Origin: a bacterium
GTDB lineage: Bacteria; B130-G9
DNA: 18,575 nt
Direction: 5' to 3'
NCBI GenBank assembly: GCA_021160245.1
Contig: JAGHCW010000219.1
Coordinates: 1 to 18,575 of the forward strand
Part shown: piece by piece, positions 6,623 through 16,000 of the stretch
How the letters are laid out: each line of letters opens with the position of its first letter
Position numbering within the stretch: position 1 is the first letter of the stretch
The notes under the pieces: model-generated
Databases searched by the model: none
What the model was told of the DNA's origin: nothing
The model's input: the letters and a program-made list of their open reading frames with translations, nothing else
Position numbers and translations under genes: made by a program

Positions 6623-7546
6623 TCATAAGTTGTGTTTCTCATAAACAAGCGCATAGAGAACGTCACCCACAGCCTTCAGCGATTCCTTGCTGCATTTATC
6701 GACGTCATCACCCATTGTATGCCAGGGCAAATAGTCAAAGTCTATTATGTCAATCGTGGGAATGCCCGCTCTGTTCAGCCATATATGATCGTCGAATATC
6801 GACGGCCCCATCTTGCTCTCGAACTGCTTATAGCCAAGCCGCTCAGCGACGCCCCAGACGTGCCTCAAGACATCGGGCGCCGCGGCCTGAGAATTTACCT
6901 CCTTCGGCAACGAGAGATCCTTATCGCCAATCATGTCGATTACTACACCGAAAGCCGGCAAGCTCGAAAAAACGGTGTCGATGTTCATCGCAAAATACTG
7001 AGAGCCGAGGCACCAGTCACAATCGCGATAATCGCCCGCATCCTCCGCGTCGAAAAAGACCAAATAGACGCGCCTCGGAGGGGGCTTTTCGGCGAATTGG
7101 TTTGCGAGCTCCAAAAGAACCGCAACGCCTGAGGCGCCATCGTTCGCTCCGGGGATGGGCTTGTCTCTATTCTCAAGATCGGGATCGAGATTTGCTATCG
7201 GCCTCGTGTCCCAGTGGCAAGCAAGGACGATTGCGGGGGCGATTTCATTTCCAAAGCCGGCCACGATGTTCGTGCCCCGGGCGGGCTCGTCAAAGCAATC
7301 GATGGGGAACTCCTGCGTCTGAAGGACCTTTGCCCCTTTGGATATATGGCGCGTGATGTAATCGCGGCAGAGACCATGCTCAGGGCTGCCGGGCACTCTC
7401 GGGCCAAACTTCACCTGCGCCTCAAGATAAGAAAAAGCCCTCTCGGCATTGAACGATGGAGTGATAACCTCCTGCTCCGGTTGCGTCTGACATGAGAGAA
7501 TAACTAGAACGACCAAGAGCAGAACGCCGACGCAATAATGCCTCAT
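6623..7546 (-). CDS. M28-family zinc hydrolase lipoprotein, glutaminyl-peptide cyclotransferase-like
   Basis: This protein has 307 residues from the ATG at 7546. The N-terminus (MRHYCVGVLLLVVLVILSC) is a lipoprotein signal peptide with lipobox ILSC and acylated Cys19, so the enzyme is probably membrane-anchored outside the cytoplasm. The M28 zinc motifs are in order: ACHWDTRP (His111, Asp113), GANDGASG (Asp136), FFDAEDAGD (Glu168 as base, Asp169 as ligand), VIDMIGD (Asp204) and PWHTMGDD (His276). LGSQYFA, DDHIWLNRAGIP and WHTMGDD are closer to glutaminyl cyclases, which form N-terminal pyroglutamate, than to aminopeptidases. A cyclase or an aminopeptidase is therefore possible. Only a weak GGGA lies ahead of the ATG. 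A TTG at 7582 would add 12 residues before the signal peptide and is unlikely. Its stop overlaps an alternative ATG of the next gene. Confidence 0.87.
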   Translation of the reverse strand: MRHYCVGVLLLVVLVILSCQTQPEQEVITPSFNAERAFSYLEAQVKFGPRVPGSPEHGLCRDYITRHISKGAKVLQTQEFPIDCFDEPARGTNIVAGFGNEIAPAIVLACHWDTRPIANLDPDLENRDKPIPGANDGASGVAVLLELANQFAEKPPPRRVYLVFFDAEDAGDYRDCDWCLGSQYFAMNIDTVFSSLPAFGVVIDMIGDKDLSLPKEVNSQAAAPDVLRHVWGVAERLGYKQFESKMGPSIFDDHIWLNRAGIPTIDIIDFDYLPWHTMGDDVDKCSKESLKAVGDVLYALVYEKHNL

Positions 7547-7932
7547 GTGCGCCGAATATCCCAGCCAAGTTCGCCAAGACAAGACTCTCGGAGCCGTTGC
7601 ATGATGACTTCATCCTCGTGATAATCGCGCCCCATTACCTACCGCGAAATGGGCTCAATGACAGAATACTATCCATATTGTTGTGCGACAGTGATACCTG
7701 ATTACGCGAAGGTTATCAAGATCAGCGTGCGAGATGGAAGAATTAGATTGACGCAGATGGCAGGCCTTGTGTCTGCCCCAATTTCAGGGCGGCGAGTGAG
7801 ATAATGCACAATTCCCGCAAATTACGGATCTTGGTCGGAGATTACCTGCAACCTGAGGTCAAGCCGATTTGTCACAATGTTGTTAAGGGATTGGAATCTG
7901 CGGCCCGTCCCCCATTAGGCCTTCAACTATCC
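7547..7932. other. 386-base gene-free interval between secA and the M28 lipoprotein gene
   Basis: No credible gene is visible. The main feature is the palindromic repeat at 7754-7778. A CCCATT/AATGGG stem with an 11-base loop lies near 7632-7654 but has no T-run. I could not identify a convincing promoter for the four-gene run that follows, or a U-tract terminator for secA. Confidence 0.5.
7754..7778 (+). repeat. Small palindromic repeat, TTGT-loop family, copy A
   Basis: GGCAGGC (7759-7765) pairs with GTCTGCC (7771-7777) around loop CTTGT, with one G:T wobble. The 25-base unit matches the reverse complement of 10621-10645 especially in its right half: TTGTGTCTGCCC is identical in both. It is also related to 10584-10608. 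Confidence 0.65.
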
Positions 7933-10482
7933 CTAACTGCTCTCCGTCGGAGCCTCCGACTTGCCACAGCACTTCTTGTACTTCTTTCCACTGCCGCATG
8001 GACAGGGATCATTTCGACCCACCTTGGAGTGTTTCTTGAGGCCTGGGGCAATCTTCTTCACTTTGGGCCCCCGACTCGGTGCTGCTGCCTTGGGCCGCCT
8101 TTGAGCTGTCATGGCCGGACGCGAGGCGCGAGGCGTGGGCGCCGGACTGAACGTCATAACGTAAAAGACGATGCTCTTTGCGATATTTGCCATCAGCGAC
8201 TCGAATGCCGCGAAGCTCTCGCGCTTGTATTCAATCAGAGGATTGACCTGAGCGTAGCCGCGCAGGCCGATTCCCTCTCTAATATGATCGATGGTTAAGA
8301 GATGAGCCTTGAAGTCGCGGTCAATCACCCTGAGCATAATGAGCCGGCAGATCATCTCCAACTCATCCATGCCGATCAAATTCTCTTTTTGCTTGAATCC
8401 GAACTCTATTGTGGATAGTAGCTTCTCTCTGAACTCTTCGTACGTGTAGTCCGCCGCCTCAATGCTACCCCGTATCTCTATCCCAATCTCGGCCTTCATC
8501 GTCGAGAATATGCTCTCAACGTCCCAAGTATCCGGGTCCTTCGGGTGCTTCGCAAACCGAGAGAGAATGTCGTCAATGGCGCTCTGTGAAAAGACCATGA
8601 ACTCATCGCTCGCCTTTCCCGACAATATCCTATGCCGCAAAGTGTAAACTATCTCCCTCTGCTTGTTCATCACGTCATCGTATTCGAGCAAGTGCTTTCG
8701 GATGTCGAAATTGTGCCCCTCGACGCGTTTCTGTGCTGTCGCAATCGCCTTGGTTAAAAGCGGATGCTCTAGTCGCTCGCCCGGCTCGACCTTCAGACGT
8801 GTGAGGAGCGATTTCATGCGGTCCGCTCCGAATATTCTCAGAAGATCATCCTCAAGTGAGAGAAAGAACTTCGATGAACCTCTGTCTCCTTGGCGCCCGA
8901 CTCTGCCGCGCAGCTGGTTATCAACACGCCTGGCCTCGTGCCTCTCGGTGCCAAGTACGTGAAGGCCACCTAGTGCTTCCACGCCCTCGCCCAGCACGAT
9001 GTCTGTGCCTCGTCCGGCCATGTTCGTCGCTATCGTAACCGCGCCCGCCTGACCGGCCTTCGCAACGATCTCCGCCTCCTTCTCGTGATGCTTCGCGTTG
9101 AGTACGGAGTGCTTTATCCCCCTCTTCTTGAGCAAGCGGCTCACATGCTCCGACTTCTCAACTGATGTCGTTCCCACAAGCACCGGACGGCCCTGCTCGT
9201 GAAGCTGAATTATCGAGTCCACAATTGCGCCAAACTTCTCTTTTTCGGTCATGTAAATGGCGTCAGGCTGATTGTCTCTGAGAAGTGGTCGATTCGTCGG
9301 AATCACGACGACCTCTAGATTGTATATCTTGTGGAACTCCTCCGCCTCGGTATCCGCGGTGCCGGTCATGCCGGCCAGCTTGTCGTACATCCTAAAATAG
9401 TTCTGGAGCGTAACGCTGGCGAGTGTCTGATTCTCATTCTCGACCTTCACGCCCTCCTTCGCCTCAAGCGCCTGGTGCAAGCCGTCAGAGTATCGCCGGC
9501 CTGGCATAGCTCGGCCGGTAAACTCGTCAACAATAACTACCTTGCCCTCCATTACCATGTAATCCACGTCGCGCTTGAACAAGAAGCGAGCCTTCAACGC
9601 TTGGGTTATGAACGAGAGAAACTCGATATGCTCGGGCGCATAGAGATTGCTAATCTCCATGCGAGCCTCAAGGGCCTTAATGCCCGTCTCAGTCAGCGTT
9701 ACCGTCCGGGCCTTTTCGTCTATCTCGAACTCGTGGTCTCTTCTTAGATGACGAACGACCTTATCCGCCGTATAATACTCGGTTGTGCTGTCCTCCGACG
9801 GACCTGAGATGATAAGAGGAGTCCGGGCCTCATCTATGAGTATGCTGTCAACCTCATCGACAACCGCGAAGTGGTGCCCTCGCTGAACATACTGCTCAAT
9901 GTCCAGCCGCATGTTATCCCGCAGATAGTCGAAGCCGAACTCGCTATTGGTCCCGTAGGTCACGTCGCATCGATATGCCAGGAAACGGTCCTCGTAGCTC
10001 ATATCGTTCTGTAGCGACGCTACGGACAGACCTAGCATCTCATATAGAGGTCCCATCCATTCTGCGTCTCTTTTGGCCAGATAATCGTTCACAGTAACAA
10101 CATGCACACCCTTGTCACTTAGAGAATTGAGGTACGCAGGAAGCACCGCGACAAGGGTCTTGCCCTCTCCTGTCGCCATCTCCGCTATCTTGCCGTCGTG
10201 CAGAACCAGACCACCGATCAGCTGAACGTCGAAGATGCGCATGTTCACCGCCCGTCGCCCCGCCTCGCGAACTACTGCAAAGGCCTCAGGCAGGATCGAG
10301 CTCAACTCCTCACCTTCGGATAGGCGCTCCCGAAAGGCCTCCGTCTTCGCGGTGAGTCCCTCATCAGAGAGCTTCTGCATCTCAGGCTCCAATGCGTTAA
10401 TCGCATCAACTGTGCGAGAGAGCTGTTTTAGGACCCGCTCGTTTCTACTACCGATAAATCGCTTCAGTATGGCGTTGAGCAT
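7933..10482 (-). CDS. secA: Preprotein translocase ATPase SecA
   Basis: This 849-residue motor ATPase drives preproteins through the SecYEG channel at the inner membrane. Walker A MATGEGKT (102-109) and the DEAD-type motif VVDEVDSILIDEAR (207-220) define the first nucleotide-binding fold. GTNSEFGFDYLRDN, VGTTSVEKSE, TNMAGRGTDI and RGRVGRQGD cover the preprotein crosslinking boundary and second helicase fold. The C-terminus has a Pro/Ala/Lys/Arg-rich linker followed by a SEC-C zinc motif, CPCGSGKKYKKCC (Cys827, Cys829, Cys838, Cys839), which in E. coli binds SecB and lipids. The length is typical. The ATG at 10482 is preceded by GAGGGTGG. It is flanked by non-coding gaps of 289 and 386 bases, so it is probably a single-gene transcript. 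Its product is needed by the lipoprotein and secreted protein next door, but that is a general link, not a specific one. Confidence 0.99.
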   Translation of the reverse strand: MLNAILKRFIGSRNERVLKQLSRTVDAINALEPEMQKLSDEGLTAKTEAFRERLSEGEELSSILPEAFAVVREAGRRAVNMRIFDVQLIGGLVLHDGKIAEMATGEGKTLVAVLPAYLNSLSDKGVHVVTVNDYLAKRDAEWMGPLYEMLGLSVASLQNDMSYEDRFLAYRCDVTYGTNSEFGFDYLRDNMRLDIEQYVQRGHHFAVVDEVDSILIDEARTPLIISGPSEDSTTEYYTADKVVRHLRRDHEFEIDEKARTVTLTETGIKALEARMEISNLYAPEHIEFLSFITQALKARFLFKRDVDYMVMEGKVVIVDEFTGRAMPGRRYSDGLHQALEAKEGVKVENENQTLASVTLQNYFRMYDKLAGMTGTADTEAEEFHKIYNLEVVVIPTNRPLLRDNQPDAIYMTEKEKFGAIVDSIIQLHEQGRPVLVGTTSVEKSEHVSRLLKKRGIKHSVLNAKHHEKEAEIVAKAGQAGAVTIATNMAGRGTDIVLGEGVEALGGLHVLGTERHEARRVDNQLRGRVGRQGDRGSSKFFLSLEDDLLRIFGADRMKSLLTRLKVEPGERLEHPLLTKAIATAQKRVEGHNFDIRKHLLEYDDVMNKQREIVYTLRHRILSGKASDEFMVFSQSAIDDILSRFAKHPKDPDTWDVESIFSTMKAEIGIEIRGSIEAADYTYEEFREKLLSTIEFGFKQKENLIGMDELEMICRLIMLRVIDRDFKAHLLTIDHIREGIGLRGYAQVNPLIEYKRESFAAFESLMANIAKSIVFYVMTFSPAPTPRASRPAMTAQRRPKAAAPSRGPKVKKIAPGLKKHSKVGRNDPCPCGSGKKYKKCCGKSEAPTESS

Positions 10483-10583
10483 ACTCGTCCACCCTCAATC
10501 TGATCGTTTCGCTCGCTCCGATCTCCTACCCGCTGCCGATTCTTGGAATATGGAGGCTGTCCAATAAGTTAAATCCGGGTCGC

Positions 10584-10645
10584 GTAGAGGCGGGACTTGT
10601 CTCCGCCCATCTATATATTTGGGCAGACACAAAGCCTTCCCCTAC
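10584..10645. repeat. Composite inverted repeat upstream of secA (two TTGT-loop palindromes head to head)
   Basis: The left unit (10584-10608) and the reverse complement of the right unit (10621-10645) match at 18 of 25 positions, separated by a 12-base AT-rich spacer. Each unit can also fold on itself: GGCGGGA/CTCCGCC around CTTGT on the left, GGGCAGAC/GCCTTCCC around ACAAA on the right. Both are bounded by GTAG/CTAC. The element lies in the 289-base gap between the membrane protein stop and the secA start, 102 bases ahead of secA. There is no T-run, so it is more REP/BIME-like than terminator-like. Nothing else in the gap looks like a gene. Confidence 0.7.
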
Positions 10646-10771
10646 ATGTAGTATGTCCATCGTGTCCTTCCATGGCATTTTCGCTGAAAGCCGGCTTATT
10701 AGACACCTCTATACTATGTGCGAACCTCATACTCATATCAACATTCACGGACTGCACAAGTTCGAGGTCGT

Positions 10772-12943
10772 TCAGGGCAGGGCTATGCAGCGCTGCAAGT
10801 CGTTCATGGTCAGTATGATGCGCACCTTCGCCAGTGGCGTGTCGATAGGTCGCATCGACATCCAGGGCCATTCGGGCAAGGGCACAAGATGCGTTTCACC
10901 TATCAGGCCCTTCGTCTGGACGAAAACCGCCTCCTTGACCGGGACGCTCCTTGCAGCATGGTCTTGGTCTAGGGCCAAGAGCGACGTGCGAACGGGCCCC
11001 AGCTTCCCAGCCAGCAGCCACTTCGGCTCCCTATCAAGCCGAACAACCGCTGATGTGCCTTGCACAAGAATCGGGACTTCAAGGATTACCGGACGCCCTT
11101 TATGAAAAAACTCGACGCGCGCAGTTGTTGGCAGAAGCTCTCCCCTGAATGTGAAATCCACCCTATCGACTAGCATGCTATCCACACCAAGATCATGCTG
11201 CATCGGTTCCGCGCTAGCCTCGTCCACAACCTTACTGAGATGCACCCTGTCGGCAGAGAGCTCAGAATAGGAACGCTGCCGGGCGAGAATGCGAGCCGTG
11301 AGTTCCTGATCGAGAGCGATCTTATTGCCCGCAAGCCGCAAAGCCACCAGCGTTACGTCCGGGGGCACAGTCTTGTACTGAGCCTTCTGGGCCCATGTTT
11401 TGAAGCCAAGCAGGCCAAGATCCTTCCCGTATTCTGCGCGAAGCGGCCCCCTGATATTGCAGCTTTGCGCCATCTCCTCTGGAACTGGCACGTCCTCATC
11501 CATGACCAGCAGGATCATCGAGTTGTCGGGCATCTCCGGCTGCGCCCTAACGATCGCCCTGGGAATCTCTGCCACCTCGGCGCACTCAGCCTTCGAGATA
11601 TCAAGCACCCTCAAAAATGCGACTCCATAAAAAGCCAAAATGAGGCCAAACAGCCCAACTGACAAGCCTGTAAGTGGCACCCGGGAAAGCAGCGGCCGTC
11701 GGCTTCTTGATACTATCCAGCGGGCTACCAACGAGGCGCCGGCGACTATAGAGGCGTAGAAACGAAAGTGGTGGGCCAATGGTTCCTGGCAGAAGAAATC
11801 AGCCCATCCAATTCTCAGCAGCTCGAATACCCAATACCAGATCGAGACCACAAACACCCAATCCAGCAATGAGACGAGGCGCGAGCGCCTCTTCATATCC
11901 AGCAAGCTCTCTAAGCAGCTGACGAGCAAGAAGCCGATAAGACCCGCCACCCCAAACGAGGCCAGATAGACGCGGCGTGACAAGATGTCCGTCTGGGGAT
12001 AGCTCATTATCGGCGCTATAAGCGTATAAAGGACGAGGAATATCGTGAATCTAAGGTTCTTCCGCACGCCGGAATAGAGCAAAGCGATCGCGACCAGAAC
12101 CAAGGTTGGGGACAGCTGTAAAGGACATATCATCGCGTAGAAAACGGGCACCATTCTCTTAACTAGAGTAAGCACGGTTAGTCCCGTGGCCGCATCGAGG
12201 TACCAGTCCGCCTGATCGCCTATTTGGCTGAGCTGATAGACCCGGAGCATCAGGAAAAGGCCCGTGATCACCCAGAGCGGCAGATGCCGGCTCAGCACTC
12301 TCCTCTTGACCGCGGCGAACCCCAGCCTCGTCCCCCAAAGCGCCTCGTAAAAAAGCAGAAAAACCGGAGTCAGCAGGACGTTCGGATACGAAAGAAGCCC
12401 AAAAACATAAGCGAGGCACGAGATGATGATCTTGGCCTTTTGTGGCCTCCTGTCGTAGCCGGGACCCAGCAGCCATAGGATCAAAAGGGAACAGAACACC
12501 GCGTTAAGCGTTATCAGCTGGATGAGCTGGAAGAGCGATTCGACATGCCTGGGCATGACGGCGAAGATGAGCGAGCCGGCCGCTGCCACGCGGAAGCTCT
12601 GCGAGAGCGCCTCGAGTATCAAGAACGCCAAGAGGCACGTGGCTGCGTAAGTTACCAACTGGATTGCCCGAGGCACGATGGGGTTGGCGCCAAAGAGTCT
12701 GAGATAGAGTGCCGGTATTATTCTTGCCATCGGCCTGTAAAATGCTGGGCACCAGTCCTCCTTCACTATATGCCTCTCGATGTCGGACCAGGTCGCCGGC
12801 TTCAAGTACATGAACGCCTCTGACATGTAATAGCTTCGAAGTCCTGAGGCGGAGAGGAGCAGGGGCAGGGCGACGAGGCCCAGCATGAACCACCGTCTGA
12901 AATTAGGATTTCTCAGAACTTCGTTGTCCAAAACGGGCTGCAT
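10772..12943 (-). CDS. Polytopic membrane protein, GT-C glycosyltransferase-like, with large soluble C-terminal domain
   Basis: This protein has about 723 residues. Residues 20-450 contain roughly 10-13 hydrophobic segments (clear ones near 25-40, 100-118, 150-165, 190-205, 226-240, 283-297, 303-320, 335-350, 366-383 and 430-450, in 728-residue numbering). Residues 455-728 are soluble and contain no motif I recognise. The first loop holds acidic residues (SEAF, EDW) followed by FYRPMARI. GT-C enzymes, which use polyprenyl-phosphate sugars, carry an acidic motif and often an R-P stretch in that loop, so a GT-C fold is plausible but unproven. It could instead be an unrelated membrane protein. 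I chose the ATG at 12943 because GGAGAG lies just ahead; the ATG at 12958 lacks a ribosome site. It starts 93 bases after the transglutaminase-like gene and may share its transcript. Confidence 0.6.
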   Translation of the reverse strand: MQPVLDNEVLRNPNFRRWFMLGLVALPLLLSASGLRSYYMSEAFMYLKPATWSDIERHIVKEDWCPAFYRPMARIIPALYLRLFGANPIVPRAIQLVTYAATCLLAFLILEALSQSFRVAAAGSLIFAVMPRHVESLFQLIQLITLNAVFCSLLILWLLGPGYDRRPQKAKIIISCLAYVFGLLSYPNVLLTPVFLLFYEALWGTRLGFAAVKRRVLSRHLPLWVITGLFLMLRVYQLSQIGDQADWYLDAATGLTVLTLVKRMVPVFYAMICPLQLSPTLVLVAIALLYSGVRKNLRFTIFLVLYTLIAPIMSYPQTDILSRRVYLASFGVAGLIGFLLVSCLESLLDMKRRSRLVSLLDWVFVVSIWYWVFELLRIGWADFFCQEPLAHHFRFYASIVAGASLVARWIVSRSRRPLLSRVPLTGLSVGLFGLILAFYGVAFLRVLDISKAECAEVAEIPRAIVRAQPEMPDNSMILLVMDEDVPVPEEMAQSCNIRGPLRAEYGKDLGLLGFKTWAQKAQYKTVPPDVTLVALRLAGNKIALDQELTARILARQRSYSELSADRVHLSKVVDEASAEPMQHDLGVDSMLVDRVDFTFRGELLPTTARVEFFHKGRPVILEVPILVQGTSAVVRLDREPKWLLAGKLGPVRTSLLALDQDHAARSVPVKEAVFVQTKGLIGETHLVPLPEWPWMSMRPIDTPLAKVRIILTMNDLQRCIALP

Positions 12944-13036
12944 CTGCTCTCCGTCCATTGATATTGAAGACCCAAGCTGTGGGCCTGAATCGCCTCGCTA
13001 AGATACTATCGTCCTGGCGCAAACCTTAAACATATG

Positions 13037-16000
13037 TCAATCCACTTTGAAATATGGATATGTCGCACTTGAGTTGCCCGACTTATCAAACGCCACGACC
13101 TCAAGCAGCACAGAGCCCGCCGAGAGGTCCGGCGGAACGAACGTCTGGAACGTGAATATGCCGTCCCCCGCGTGGTCATCACCGTCGAGGCCATCGTCGC
13201 TAAGGAAATATCCCGTCTCGACGCCGCCTTCCAGGAAGAGCTCGACCCGATCGATGTCATCCGGCCCGTCCGGATCAGCCACGAGTATCATCAGGCGGAA
13301 AAGCTCTCCGGGCTGAACTGTCTCGTCACCAAAGTAGCCACCACCGATTATCACAGGCGCGCTCTCGGCAGTAGCCGCCGGCTGCCAGATGCGCGTATTC
13401 ATACTCGAAAGCGGCGATGCAAGCGCCATCGGCGCAGAAAGCACATTTAGATAGGGCCAAGATGGACTGTGATTGCCCGCCATGTCGGTCGCCCTAAGCT
13501 CGAGCTTGTAAAGGCCAGACAATAGTGAGCCCGCCGGGAACCTCTCAGAAAAGGTGAAGATGCCATCGCCAGCCGCCGCGTCATCGCCGCTGCCATTGTC
13601 CGTAAGATATTTGCCCAATCCAATGCCCCCATAACAGAGCTCAACCTGATTCACATCGCGCGGACCGTCAGGATCGAGAATGAATGCCTGCACTCCAAGC
13701 TCGCTGCTGGTCGAGGAGCTAACGTAGGCATTGAAATAACCGGCCGCATGGACGCTTGGGGGCCGCCTGTTGTTGAACATAAGAACATAGGAGGTCCCGG
13801 CCGGAATGCCGACGAAATTCGTGTAGCTCTCCGCCTGTATCCACGCTTCCGCTTCCTTCTTGAAAACATCTATCGAGATGCTTACGAATTCCTTGGCTAT
13901 CAGAGTATCCTCGTTTGAGAAGACTAGGTAATAGGCCTCATCATCCGGTATCTCGACCTCAAACTCGGCGGACTTCGTGTCCTCTCGCCATTCGTAAGCC
14001 GCAAATGCCTCGTCATCACTATACTTGTCGAAATCCGCGGACTTCGTGATGAAAAAGTCCACGTTGGCGGACGCCTCCCTCTTCTCTGCGAAGCTCATCT
14101 TGCTCAGGCTGTAAAGCGTCTCGTAATCAACATCGAATGAGATGAGCAGCTTGTATCTTCCCTGAACTACGGGTGGGAACTCAATGCTCTCTATCTCCGG
14201 CAGTTGAGGCGCCGTCCGACCCTCAATTACCCACGTATGAGAGTACTCCTCATCCGCCACCGTCTCGGTCAGTATCTGCTCCCGGCGAGCGTTGCCAACT
14301 GCACTTTTCACCTCAAACCAAAAGTCCCGCCCATTGCCCAAATTCATTACCACCTCGCCGGATGAATCGGTGTAGTCCGAAAGCGGACTCACTAACCGCT
14401 CGGTTGGTTTGTTGAAGTAACGGACCCAGGGCTTGATCTCGGCACAATCAACCGGGGCGCCCTTTATGTCCTCGACCCTCGCCCGGAACGTGCAGACCTT
14501 GCTGAATCGCTCAGTGACGTTCACGGGATACGTATCGCCGCGGTCTTGTAGGATGGCCGATAGCTTCTTGCCGCCGCCGAAATCGTCATCCGCTAGAATG
14601 CCTTGCTTTGCTATGTCTGCGCCGCCGACGTTCCAGCCAACTTGCCACCCGTGCCAACCCCGGTCCCAGAACTGAGAGACGACGTGGTCCCAAGTGTGGT
14701 TGCTTGCGCCCGCGGAGGGTATGAGACACGTGCGGCCCGCGGCGGTGATGATATCCTGTATCTCGCCGCAGTTGCCATTGTGCTCAAAGCATATTTGGTT
14801 GGCCTGAATCGGGCGATTGCCCCTAGCCTGAAACATCAGCATCCTACTTGCCCAGTTCGTGATGACATCCACTGCCATCGAGCCAGGTTCAAAAGGCCTG
14901 TAGCGCGGCTTGGAACCGCTGAAGGTGTCGTCCCAAACGTACGTTGCGTTCGCAATCACATCGCCCAACACCGGATACCGATTTATGATGCCAGTATTCA
15001 CCTCCTCGAAGATGCACCTCACACCAAAGGGGGCGAGGTCGGAATAGTCATCATCGGGGTCGCACGCGCCGTGGAACTCCAGCGTCCCACCAACTGTGCC
15101 CATCCATGCGCCGTATTTGCTCTTGAAATCATCGCCCGCGAGCGCCTCGTACGTCTCCCTGCTCTGGTGTGAGGGGACGATCACTTTCGTGAAATACCGC
15201 TCCCACTCCATGTCCAGCATCTCATCGACCGTCTTCACCATGTAACCGATCTCGTGATTATTCAATACGTCCAGAATCGGGTTCAAAATGTCGGAATCGC
15301 CAGTCTCGTCAACGATCGCGCACTGGTCCCAATAAGTGCCCCCGGCAGATCGAGAAATCAGCAGCTCGCCCTGATGGCCGCTCGAACGCATTACTAGGTT
15401 CTCAAGAGCCTCGGGATGCCCGGCGTTGTAAGCGGCCTCAACCTCCATCGTTGTGGCTATAACTCGACCGTAACTCCTGTGGTATTCGATCAGAAGCGGT
15501 CTCTCAATCTCTGGGCCGCCGACAATTATCCCGTCCGCGCTTGTGCTGAGATAAGAAGGAGCGGTCGGGCCCCAGCCGGTGACATCCTCGTCGGTAAGCA
15601 TGTTCGGCGCCTTTGTCATATAATAGAGCGAGTAATCATATTCTTCCGAGGGATTGAAGAAATAGTACTCACGATAGAGGTAACCGTAAGTGCTTGTCCG
15701 CTCGGTCAGCGTCGGGTCCATTGAAGGCTCCTCGTCGCCGTGCTTCGGGTGAACCAGATACCAGTAATACACATCCATTGGAAGCTCGAACTGAACCGTG
15801 GCGCCGCTTGCAAGCGTTGTATAGAGGACGGTGGAATAGAAATCTGGATCAACGCCCGGCTCGCCGTGGTCAACTATCTCGGCATAGGGCAGATAGGGAG
15901 CGATCTCATAAATCAGCTCCGCGTTCTTAACATAAAGAGCGGGATCACTCCGCGAAAGAACGCTTGGAGACGAGTGGGCGATAGTAAACGCCACCTCGTC

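Noticed and set aside
6613-7356. Plus-strand reading frame of 247 residues
   Set aside because: It lies antisense to the M28 lipoprotein gene. Its translation is Arg/Ser/Pro-rich with no recognisable motif, while the minus strand carries complete catalytic motifs.
10688-10697. Ten-base perfect palindrome AAGCCGGCTT in the secA upstream gap
   Set aside because: It has no loop, no second copy in the window and no T-run. This is expected by chance at this length.
14603-15172. Plus-strand reading frame of 189 residues
   Set aside because: It is antisense to the secreted transglutaminase-like gene and matches no family. It is explained as a shadow of that frame.
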